From NCBI GenBank assembly GCA_021432635.1, contig MU270041.1, positions 282,133 to 346,132 on the forward strand: DNA of 64,000 nucleotides. Direction: 5' to 3'. Within the stretch, counting starts at the first letter, position 1, and each line of letters begins with the position of its first letter. The notes below the pieces were generated by a model. That model had not been told where the DNA came from and ran no database searches. It worked only from the letters and a program-made list of their open reading frames with translations. The translations under genes were made by a program, and so were the position numbers. Shown here one piece after another: positions 55,026 through 64,000 of this stretch. Origin of the DNA: Thozetella sp. PMI_491 (taxonomy: Eukaryota; Ascomycota; Sordariomycetes; Chaetosphaeriales; Chaetosphaeriaceae).

Positions 55026-56306
55026 ATCTGAGCAAAACTTTGGGGACGAGGAAAGCTGAGTGCCTGCGGTATTGAATGCTGAGTAAGTGCAGAGAGGGCT
55101 CTCCTGGTGCAGGTCTGGCGAGTGTCGAGCCGGTGAGCCATCAAGGCGATTATATGGCTTTGAGCCTCTCCCTTCTCACTCCCATCCAAGGGGCCTGTCG
55201 ATCTGGGGTTAGGATCCCGAAACCGAGTCACGCGATTGAGACTTTGAGGATGAAACGGCCATCCATATTAGGAAGGTGCCAAGTTGAACGCAAGCGGCTC
55301 GGGGAGAGAAGCTTTGCGACGCAGACATGTGCTATGCGGCCTCGGTGGCATCTTAGCTCAGACGCCAGACGCGGTCGCGGTAGTTAGCGTAGAGTGGAGT
55401 GGCAGGCAGCCTATCGACTTCAATGGATGAACGCGTGTCTGCGCCGAACTATCAAACGACGAGTCTGTTTTCAAACCCCAGACCTTGTCTTTTTGCGCAC
55501 TCCTCTCTCATTTGACCGAGCATCAAGAAACGTGGGCTGTGCCTGAAATTTCGGAGAGCTCGGGGAGTGTCTGTGCAGAGGCATGTTAGTAAAGCTCTTA
55601 AGAGGTGGACCCTGGCCCGCGAGCTCGTCCGAGCTCCGTCCCGATTACTTCACCGAATTCAGTGCATTGAGAACCGACGATCCGGGCTTGCAAAGGCAAA
55701 GCTCCCGACCGCCACCGACGTGACATAGTCCACGTCAGCCGGGGCTCTAGCGCTACGGCACTGACAGACCGACCCGTTCGTCGAACTAAAATACTAAAAG
55801 GTAGGGTAGCACGCGAGACACTTTCCTAAAATGTCTACAGCCCTACCTTAGGGAGTTGTTAGCAACATACATTCTAGATTGGATTACCAAGCCAGAGAGC
55901 CATCTATGCACGGGGCTTCGTCGGGCGGTATGGATGTCGCAGCATGCCTCTAGGTCGTCTGTACCCGATACTCAGCCCCTGAGGATCGCCATCTTGTCGC
56001 CGGCTATAGGGGAGAAGGGGCTGTTGCGTACCTGGCCGCGTCTCACCTCATGTTGAAGGGACTTTGGTTGAATACGCTTGGCGACTAGGTGTCCACCTCC
56101 GTTTGTCCACCGTGACTCACGACCTAATATCCACTTAGAGCAACTAATTCGTAGGTTATCCCCCTTTTTGATCATCCGGTGGATTAAACTGCCACTAACG
56201 CCACGCAAAGTCCCCGCAATGAGGAACTGGGTGAGAAATGGTGCCCGTGATGCGCGAGGTCTCAATTTGCTTGGTGAGGATAAGCTAGTGAGACGACACC
56301 GCCCTG
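55026..56306. other. Intergenic region
   Basis: Nearly 1.3 kb lies between the RimJ-type gene start and the sirtuin stop. No coding, repeat or RNA feature could be supported. Confidence 0.5.
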
Positions 56307-57710
56307 CTACGGCTGGCCATCCTGCTTCTCCCGCTTCCACTCCCCAGTCAGTGGGTTGTATTCCAGTAGGTACAGCGTCTCAGGCTGCCCGTCTTCGTGA
56401 ACGTGGGCAAGTTCCAGGTTTGGCTCTCCATAATGCCCCATGAACTGGAGCTCAACCGTCAGCTCGGCACTACTCTCAATAGCATCGCGCAATGCAATGA
56501 CAAAGGGCTCTGAGCGAGCGACGCGCCTGTTGTGCGCCAGCCTGACAGACTGAAGGAAAGTTGAAGGCGTCCCATCTACGTCCATCCCCCGAACGGCCAA
56601 CTGCTGTCGGCCGGAACCGATGGACTCTACCGCCACTACGAGGCGTCGCCGCAGGATGAATGGAGGAATAGGCAGCCCAAGCTTCTCCATCACACGAATC
56701 ATAAGGCCGTCCGTGTCCGAGTGAACGCGTACGTCCGCGAGGTTGTCGATCGGAGTGTCCTGGAGGTTGCAGATTGCCAGACTCGCACCCTTTCGGAGCC
56801 CGACCGTTTCCGGCATCTCGTTTGCCGGCGTGACCGTGAGAGACGACCCAAGGGCGAGGCACAGGTCGGCCTTCCTGGAGTGCTGACGGGCGAGCGTGAG
56901 ATCCTTCTCCCATAGATTCTCCCCAAAATTAATGATACTATCGAGGAGCGCCCCGCCGCAGAGGGCGCACTTCCGACCTGTGCGGTGATCACGGATAGAC
57001 TTCTCGTACTTGGAAACGGCTCGGAAGTCTAGAAACTGTGAGATTCGACATCATATGTCCAGAGTGGGACAGGTCTGCTGGCCAGAGCGAAATGTAAGGA
57101 CAATAGAAGAGACGTTAGTGAAAACTTACCTCGAATATATTCTTTTCCGCAGTCCTTGCAGTACTCCCGGTTGCTATTTCCATGGAGCTCGGAGATCTTG
57201 TCTGGCAGGATGCCACTTTTTCTATGGAGCCCGTCGCAGTTCTGGCTGATGAGATACTTCAGAATGCCTCTGTTCTGCAGCTCTACGAGGGCCATATGAG
57301 TCGGCGTCGGTATTGCCTGGAGAGTGTTGGCCGCCTTGATATCGCGGTCTCTTCCCTGGGCCTTCAAAGTCCACACGCCCTCAGGCCCGCGGAAGTCGGG
57401 AATTCCTTTGTGAAATCACATCAGCCTTTCAATCTAGCAGCATTCAGTCGAAGGTTGATTTCTCTTGTCTCGTTTCGTACCTGCGGTCGTAGATATGCCC
57501 GCCCCGGTACTGCCAGCAGCTAAGGTTAGTGACTGTCTAGTTTACTCCCTTTTGAGGCTGAAAAGGGGAGTTTTGGCTCCGAGATACGTACAAAGCAATC
57601 ATGTGCTTGCTCTTGTTGATCCTGTCTACTAATGCCTGTGCTTTTCGGTCCACCGCGGCCGGGCTTTCGCGTTGTTCCTCGAGGGGAACTTTGGGTGCCG
57701 TGTTCGCCAT
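56307..57710 (-). CDS. SIRT6/7-type NAD-dependent protein deacylase (381 aa)
   Basis: Minus-strand exons are 57710-57592, 57509-57481 (29 nt), 57405-57130 and 57028-56307; introns are 82, 75 and 101 bp. In introns 1 and 3 the phase demands an AG beyond the first one after the branch, giving FTGAGISTTAGIPDFRG and EYIRDFRAV. The Sir2 fold is complete: NAD loop TGAGIST at 41-47, QNCDGLH at 104-110, catalytic His124 in ELHGN, zinc ligands Cys132, Cys135, Cys162 and Cys165, then NFGENL and LGSSLTVTPAN. The RDFR/RTGRKC pattern and the zinc spacing match class IV (SIRT6/7-like) sirtuins rather than Sir2/Hst1-4. The C-terminal ~150 residues (HVHEDGQPETLYLLEYNP) form an extra domain. A nuclear role in chromatin is likely by homology. 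Confidence 0.92.
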
Positions 57711-59441
57711 GTCAGGACGAGATATTACGATGCAGTGCGCGCGCGCGGAATGTCAAAGGAACAAAACAATTGTTCAAGAAGTGAAGACTCGCCGGTCCAA
57801 ATAGAACGCGACAAACGACAAGTACCTGGATGACGGCGCGAGATCACGTGAGCTAACTAGACGGGGCAGGCAGCCGGCTGCCTGCAGGCTTCCACGGCAC
57901 TTGGCAGGGAACCAACGGATGTGAAGAATTTTAATATTGAATCTCAAGTCATGTTTATGACCGGTGGCGATCAACTCGGACGCCGCATCCCGTCGTATTT
58001 AGAGGCACCCTCCGCATCGAGTCGCCGGACCCAGCGCTCTGCAGTCATTCACACAGGTGCTGCAATGAAGAAGCTGTCAATCATGTCGGTATAGGACAAT
58101 GAGTTAGTTCATTGCTCAGGCCGTGGCGCGATCCAAAGACGAGAGATGAATACGAATTGGGGTCCAGCCATGACATGCATTATATGCCCTTCAATATTAT
58201 GTGACGTGAGCATGTTGGTTGCACATATTTCCTCTCTCTCTTTCAACGTGGTATTGGGTTGGCTTATACTGCTTGAGGCTTGCAGAGCGGGCGGACCAAA
58301 TCATACGCCGAAGGGGTCCAACCCCGAGCACAGCTAGCACGCAGGTGCATGAACCGATGCTGGCCCAGCGAAAAGGGATGGTCACACGATCCGGCAGTAG
58401 ATTCTTCGCCCCCCCTCAGAATCATGTATAGTTTTGGGGGAACCCCAATCAACATCACACCCCTGGCTTCCCGTCCTACCACGGAGCTAGCTCGGATCGA
58501 CGGGAAGGCCAGTCTTCGGCACGGGCTCAGTTGCAGAACCAGGGACCTTGTCCGGATGTCCGCGTTTCCTCGCGCCTCGTCTAACGCTGTCGCCAGAGCG
58601 ACGGTACGCAAGGCGCAGGTAGTCGCAGCCAAAGCTATTTCGGTGCCGTCCTACCGCGCCTCCCGGCAAGCCGCACAGAAAAATTAAAATCGCAGACGCG
58701 CCGACGATGCAGCAATAGCCGAATGGAGACTTATAAACGGTGGAGCCGAAAGCGTGGAATGGATCCCCGGACGCCTCTCTGCCGTGTCGAGCTGCAGCTC
58801 ACGGCACGTTCATTCGCTCCCGCCTGTCGGCCTGGCGCCTCTCAGGTGGCTCATCTTAGTTCGGGGTCCCCTCTACCCCGCTTCTCCGCGCGACCTTGGC
58901 GACTGCTGCCCACACTAGAGCGGCATCGTTTGACTAAATAATGGCAGATACATGTTGGGTCGCCCGGGGGTATGGCATCAGGTGGTGGCCAAGCGCGCCA
59001 GTCTGGCCTTCCTCGGGCTCTGTGACGAATGGGAGGGCCACGAAGGCCGCCACAAAAGGAATCCTGGGCCGAGAGGGGGGAGTTAGGTTTTGATCCTGCA
59101 TGGGTCTGAGGGTAGTACCCCAGACGTGAAGAAGTACCACACCGTCTCCCATGGTAGTACTTCGTACACCCCGTCCCATGGTAATGCTACATGCGTGAAC
59201 AAGCTATTATTGGCCCAGAGCGGAGCGGAATGGGAAGCTCGAGGGAGCTCTTTGCTCTTCGGTAGCTACTAATAAGGGCGACGCGAGGGCGTCTGGGCGA
59301 TCTTCTGTCCGACTCGCTCCGCCTTCTGTCTCTAAGCTTCTTCACTAGCAAAGCTCATCTCCCCATTTCCTGTAAAAAAGATACCCTTTATCCTTGGAGC
59401 TACCTCAACACTTAGTCGGTATCGCCAGTTCCGTGTCTACA
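57711..59441. other. Divergent promoter region, sirtuin and acetate transporter
   Basis: This 1.7-kb spacer has no gene. An imperfect direct repeat lies at 59134-59186, about 255 bp upstream of the transporter ATG; both copies contain CCATGGTA. Confidence 0.5.
59134..59186. repeat. Imperfect direct repeat in the acetate-transporter promoter
   Basis: GTACCACACCGTCTCCCATG (59134 on) and GTACACCCCGTCCCATGG (59164 on) are about 75 percent identical and lie 30 bp apart. They could be paired regulator sites or a chance duplication. Confidence 0.5.
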
Positions 59442-60505
59442 ATGGCTGCCGAGACCGAAAGCAAAGAGCACATTGGCTCCACGAAGATGATGCCCGACGA
59501 GGAGAATGGCTTGCATAGAACCCAAACGGTGGTGACCATGTCTCCAGAGCTTTTTGAGAAGGTCTGCTTGCCTCGATGTGGTGAATGCTCAGGCACGCTA
59601 ACAGCAGGTAGCTCTATCTCACGCCCAAGGTGCCTCATGTGGGAGATTATAACAAGCGGTTTGCTAACCCGACCGCCCTCGGCTTTGTCGGGTGAGCTAC
59701 TCCACCTTGCAAATAAAACTGGCGATGTCTGTGACCACTCATACTTACAACCCACGCGCAGCTTCGTTATCTCGACTTTTACCTTCTCGATGGTCTTGAT
59801 GGGCTGGGGAGGAGCCGCTGGATTTGGCCCTGTTGTGTTCGTAAACTCCCGCTCCAAGGCGAAAATAGAAGACGCGGCTAACTCGTGGAACAGTGGCATA
59901 TTCTTCTTCGTCGGCCCCGTCCTCCTCGTCTTCGCCATGGTGTTTGAGTGGATCATGGGAAATTTCTTCCCGATGATGGTCATGGGACTCTTTGCTGTCT
60001 TTTGGCTGTCATTCGGTGTTCTCCAACTGCCGACCCTCCAACTCGGCGCCGCCTACGCCACCGAGACGGATCCAACCGGGGCGCTCTCAGCCGAGTACAA
60101 TTCGACCGTCGGCATCTATCTCATCGTGTGGGGTTTTGCCTTGTTCACCTTCTTCATCTTCACGACTAAGATTAACGCCGTGTTCGCCGCTATCTTCCTG
60201 CTCGTGAGCATTGCAGCCTGGATCCTTGCCGCAGCGTATTTCAAGGTTGCGACCGGTGATTTCGACACGGCAGGCAAGCTACAGAAGGTGAGAGAGACAC
60301 TAGTGATTGATAGAAGGGCAAGAGCTAACTGTCTGGCCAGGGAGGAGGCGCACTACTGTTTGTAGTGGCAGCGTTAGGATGGTATATGTGCTTCATCATC
60401 ATGGCTGGTGAAATGCGCATCACATTGAACCTTCCCGTCGGTGACCTCAGCCACCTGTGGCCGCAGACAGATGTGGAGATTGGTGCCACCGATAAACGCG
60501 ACTAA
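59442..60505 (+). CDS. GPR1/FUN34/YaaH (Ady2/AcpA-type) acetate transporter (296 aa)
   Basis: Exons are 59442-59561, 59612-59691, 59762-60287 and 60341-60505 with introns of 50, 70 and 53 bp. Splicing rebuilds the family core, with LYLTPKVPHVGDYNKRFANP next to TALGFVGFVISTFTFS. The NPTALGF string is the variant of the NPAPLG signature in the first membrane helix. Six hydrophobic helices follow, including GPVLLVFAMVFEWIMGNFFP, FWLSFGVLQLPTLQLG and IYLIVWGFALFTFFIFT. The protein is a plasma-membrane proton-coupled acetate/ammonium-type carrier in characterised fungi (Ady2, AcpA, AcpB). The N-terminal ~45 residues are hydrophilic and Glu-rich. Regulation by acetate (FacB) is likely by analogy only. 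Confidence 0.93.
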
Positions 60506-60689
60506 GAAGTTGAGCTTCTATGACAGAAGCCATATGAAGCTGGGAGTGCGCCTCATACGGTATCACAGCCTCTGCGGGGGTGAGTGGAAGCCTGGACTTG
60601 TTGCATTCATCTGGTGGCTATCATCGTCTATTATTTGATTCTGAGCAAAAAATTCCGTAATCTCAAAAAAGAATAGTTGTTGTCTAGCC

Positions 60690-62675
60690 TCATAGCTTTT
60701 TGCAAAGCCTTGTCTCGACCTCGATCTGCTCCCAGTCCTCAGTCCCAGGTGTCGACACTGCGTAGAAAACGCCGGTTGGATCCCATTTCTTCCGGATATC
60801 ATACAGTTTGGGATAGTTGATTCCCCAAAAATGATCCTGCCAGTCCGGTTGGAATGGATCTCCCTGTCTTGCGTCAGCAATCTTCACTCACTAACGGAGG
60901 GGAGAGCAGGAGCGTTGGTATTGCTCGTACCTCATTGACATATGCGCATCCGTTTGGAGCCGCCTTCTTCAGCTCCGAGTCAATTTTAAATGTAAGGGTA
61001 TTTTGAGCTGCTGTTTTGTCGGCAAGAGGGGCATTGCCTGAGATGATGAGACCAGTGATGATGAAGTCTGTAGAGTTTCTGAACCGTGGGTTCATTGCGC
61101 TCTTGTTCCATTCGCTCTCTGGCAGCCCGTGACCAGCATCCCAAAGATGACCTACCATAAATCCCCCAAGATTCAAGGAATTCCGGAGAGCGTCCACGAT
61201 GGCATCATTGTTCGAAGCCACGTCCTCATGGGGGAACATCCAACCTCCCGTAAGTGCCGATACGCCCGCGCTCTCGTCCTGGAACATGTCGATGTATAGA
61301 TCAAAGAAAGTACCGTACTCCTTGGTCACTGCCTCATATTTGAGTCCGATGGCGTCGAGATCATCATATAGTGGTTTCAAGATGGCTTCCAGCTGCGCGG
61401 CCGTCTGGTTGATGGCCACAAAAGGCTGGATGTGCAAGCTCTCGCCTGCCGTCCCAATCTCAAAGTAGACGTACAGTCCGTTGTCTACAAAGTGATTGCT
61501 CCACTTGTGGAAACGGTTCACACCCGCCCAGAAAAGGTCTGAGTCGTTAGTGTGTGTGCTGTTGATGTTCAGGATAGACCCTGCGGAAGGAAGGTCGGGG
61601 AAAGTCTTGAACGTCGCCGAGAGGATGACGGCGTAGGATGCGGGACCGCCGCCCTTGAGCGCCCAGAAGAGGTCTGGATTGGTCTCAGCGTCGGCTGCCA
61701 CGAAATCTCCATCTGCTGTCAGCACCGAGAACTGGAGAGCATTGTCGGCGGCAAATCCCTTTAGGGTCGTCCATGGGCCATGGCCACCTCCCTGGACCAG
61801 ACCGCCAGAAACACCAACAGTCTAACTCCCCGTTAACGATACAGGTTTCTTCCCGCGGGAGTGGTATCTGCTCTTACCGGGCACTCTCCAGTGACGACAC
61901 CTAGGGGTGGGCTCTGAGCATTAGCTTGCCTCAGCAGCGCCCGTCCCTGGACTCCGGCCCCAATGGTCACGGCGGAACCGGTATAACCACCAGGTCCGTT
62001 CCATGCAGGAGTGAAGTCAACATCCTGGAAGCTGTGAGTATTGATCACGAGAGCACCCCATCCCGTGCTACGGCCGATGAAGTCATGACCGGTGTTCCGG
62101 ATGATCAGGCGCAAGTTGTTCGTCCGCGCAAAATCGACACCCGCTTTAATGTGATCATGCGTCTTGGCTAGGATGGCGTAGACTGAGTAATATCCTAGCG
62201 TACAAGAATCGCTTGGGGTAGCGGTTGGAAGGCAGGTGTCGTTGGTGAAGTACGTCCAGAGCATCGCTGCTGGCTGATCCGTCCTACCAGAATAACGGTT
62301 AAACTGGTGCCTTGAAACAACAGCATGTCGCCCGACTCACGTCCACTGCTCGTTGGAGAAGTTTGCAGTCACAGCCGCGCACTTGGCGGCGTCATACGTG
62401 GTGATGTTGCCCAATGGGCCTTCGAATACTTGGTGGCAAGGTGCACCGGGAGGTATGTCCACGATCAAGTTGCCTCCAACGGTGGTGTTTAGTGTCTGCC
62501 AAGCTACCGGTGATGGCCAGCAGCTGTCTCCAAAATAGCATTTGCAGCCATACTCTGTACCGTTCCAGGTATAAGGGACAAGCCCACCGAGGGGATCAGG
62601 GCCTGTATCGGCCGCAATCGCTTTACTGGCGAAGAGCGAGATGCCGCCAAGCGCAGCGGTGAAGTACAGTCTCAT
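60690..62675 (-). CDS. Secreted FAD-linked oxidoreductase, BBE-like (601 aa)
   Basis: Minus-strand exons are 62675-62341, 62283-61878, 61821-60931 and 60863-60690; introns are 57, 56 and 67 bp. Residues 1-22 form a signal peptide (MRLYFTAALGGISLFASKAI). The PCMH-type FAD domain includes RNTGHDFIGRSTGWGAL, where His178 is the usual 8-alpha-histidyl FAD attachment. GECPTVGVSGGLVQGGGHGP supplies Cys246 as a candidate second covalent link, as in berberine-bridge enzymes. The C-terminal BBE domain is seen in QDHFWGINYPKLYDIRKKWDPTGVFYA. Several N-glycosylation sequons support secretion. Members oxidise sugars, oligosaccharides or secondary metabolites with oxygen; the substrate is unknown. It is convergent with the acetate transporter, 184 bp apart. 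Confidence 0.92.
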
Positions 62676-64000
62676 CTCGAAGCTAGTGGCAGAGGGTGAC
62701 GCTCGTACGCAGGACTGCACGAAGTCCGAGGTGAGACAGCTGGTGCGGTCTTCCTCCGCATACAGGAAAGCCAGGGCCGCGCACTTATGAAGACAGCCAT
62801 AACCCAGAACACGTATTGGCCTTCCGCGGCACAGCTGGCCTCTTGCGAGCGCCGCACGGGGAGAGCGGTACAAGCCATGCAATGGCGGCCCTGGGTTTTC
62901 CGTATTCCATGTGCACTAAGCTGGCCCACCTGCCAATCCGACCTCATGCGCATTGGTCCCGGACGCAAAGTGACTTCAATATTGACAAAACAAAGTCAAG
63001 GACCCATCCTGTCAGTCTGACTCAGGTCCATCAGGACAGGGGCTACGACGCGCGCAGCTGCTACACTACGTCACCGTAAGGCGTATACAGCGAGGTATTG
63101 GGTGTTTAGGAGCCGTCAGCCGTGCAATCGTGCATTCTTGGGCCGACATTGCGTGAGTGTGGTTGCAGCGACCCAGGGCCGGCTCTTGATCCGACAGGGG
63201 CGTTATGGGGTAATGAGGAGGCAGATGGGCGGGTAGGCGGACAAAGGCGGGCTCGGTTGTGACAGCCCGCACATGGCAGACGGGGGGGTTCGAGCAACCA
63301 GGCTTGGGCCCGTTCAGTGATCCCTACGCGTTCCTTCGCGTCCGTAAGGCTCTGTCCTCGCAGCTCGAGGCGACAATGCGCTGGCCACGCCAAAGCAAAA
63401 GCGAAGTTGGTCGTCGATGCGCGGGGCATAGCCGATCGCGCATCCGTTTTGCAAATCGCCTCCAGGTCATGTGGGTGGTGTCAGTTGGTGGGTAGGCCAT
63501 TTGCTGGTTCCATGGCTCACCTATCGCCCTAGCGGGAAGTGGTCGCGATACGGAGAGTTTCTCCGGAAACACGACTCTGGGGTTGCATCTGGCGCCTCTT
63601 CTGGCGATCACCTCGTAGAGATGCGGTATGTCCAGTTCACTAAACCCTCCTCGATAGGGTCCTGCTTCATTTGTGTGACTGACATCGAGATTCGATAGTT
63701 GGGCATATTTTTTAGGCCACAAGAGGGGCAGGAGATGGGTGCACATAGCTGTCATACTGCAGTCGAGAAAGCAACAATGCCAACTCGGGAGTAATTGCCG
63801 ACAATGATCCCTGAAGCCCGGAGTAAAGGGTGAGAGGGCGACGGAATGTGCTCGGGCGCCAAGCCCCGGGTTAGTGGACAATCCCATAGTGAACTGGGGC
63901 ATAACACCGCCTCCGTTCGGGTCCTGTACTTTGTTGACACCTGCCTGGTTACCTGAACCGGTACCACATTCCGCCTCCCAAATTGCTCTTGGCTCTATTG
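62676..64000. other. Right-edge region without a recognised gene
   Basis: This holds the promoter of the FAD-oxidase gene and 1.2 kb beyond. A minus-strand frame at 63324-63902 (192 codons) is open but rich in Arg, Pro and Leu, lacks any motif and overlaps other frames of similar quality. A gene beginning beyond the window edge cannot be excluded. Confidence 0.45.

Noticed and set aside
63324-63902. 192-codon minus-strand frame near the right edge
   Set aside because: It is Arg/Pro/Leu-rich with no domain and competing frames on the other strand; a real gene would need support from sequence beyond the window.
1-64000. CRISPR arrays, bacterial operons or biosynthetic cluster
   Set aside because: There are no regular direct-repeat arrays. 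The genes are individually spliced with their own spacers, and no backbone synthase (PKS, NRPS or terpene cyclase) is present.

Overview
This window looks like nuclear DNA of a filamentous ascomycete (Pezizomycotina, most likely Sordariomycetes). The evidence is dense genes on both strands, split by many short introns (49-101 bp) with GT(A/G)NGT donors, CTNAC/CTAAC branch sites and YAG acceptors. The gene set is also typical: HapX, a GH45-type cellulase, an LPMO-like secreted protein, an OPT transporter, an Ady2-type acetate transporter and a BBE-type flavo-oxidase. All exon structures were worked out by hand from splice signals, reading frame and family motifs. Every model listed closes in frame, but no database search was possible.

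Layout. 1-2.2 kb: a 441-bp MITE with ~93-bp terminal inverted repeats and TA target duplication, then a tRNA-derived SINE-like fragment. 2.3-7.9 kb (-): an 1863-aa conserved-looking disordered protein with a Sel1-like end. 10.2-12.0 kb (-): the iron regulator HapX. 13.3-15.3 kb: COG2 (Golgi tethering) convergent with mitochondrial ribosomal protein L1. 17.4-18.3 kb (+): a secreted GH45-type protein. 19.8-20.1 kb (+): a 71-aa two-exon gene. 22.4-24.2 kb (+): a Pns1/CTL choline-transporter-like protein. 25.0-26.2 kb (+): a short-chain dehydrogenase, convergent with a DUF5672 glycosyltransferase-like protein (26.3-27.3 kb, -). 29.0-30.9 kb (+): an unrecognised 579-aa protein. 31.4-32.1 kb (+): a secreted PEBP with a 10-nt exon, convergent with an acidic GPI-type surface protein (32.6-34.6 kb, -).

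35.5-36.1 kb (-): an LPMO_10-type secreted protein. 37.9-38.8 kb (+): a Nop10-like domain joined to an unknown C-terminal domain, with an in-frame TAG or a 42-nt intron at the junction. 39.7-41.2 kb (-): NOB1, the 20S pre-rRNA endonuclease. 42.1-43.1 kb (-): a periplasmic-binding-protein-fold protein (Ca3427-like). 43.1-47.6 kb: a 4.6-kb stretch with no convincing gene. 47.6-50.8 kb (+): a ten-exon OPT transporter. 51.1-52.7 kb (-): a membrane-anchored aspartic-protease-fold protein lacking catalytic aspartates. 53.0-55.0 kb (-): two GNAT acetyltransferases. 56.3-57.7 kb (-): a SIRT6/7-type sirtuin. 59.4-60.5 kb (+): an Ady2/GPR1-type acetate transporter. 60.7-62.7 kb (-): a secreted FAD-linked oxidase.

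There is no operon logic here. Housekeeping genes (COG2, mRPL1, NOB1) sit among secreted and transport genes with long gene-free spacers, as in saprotrophic or plant-associated ascomycetes. The most unusual items are the Nop10-like fusion locus, the non-catalytic aspartic-protease-like receptor, the GH45 protein without the usual catalytic acid, the 10-nt PEBP exon and the previously hidden 71-aa gene.
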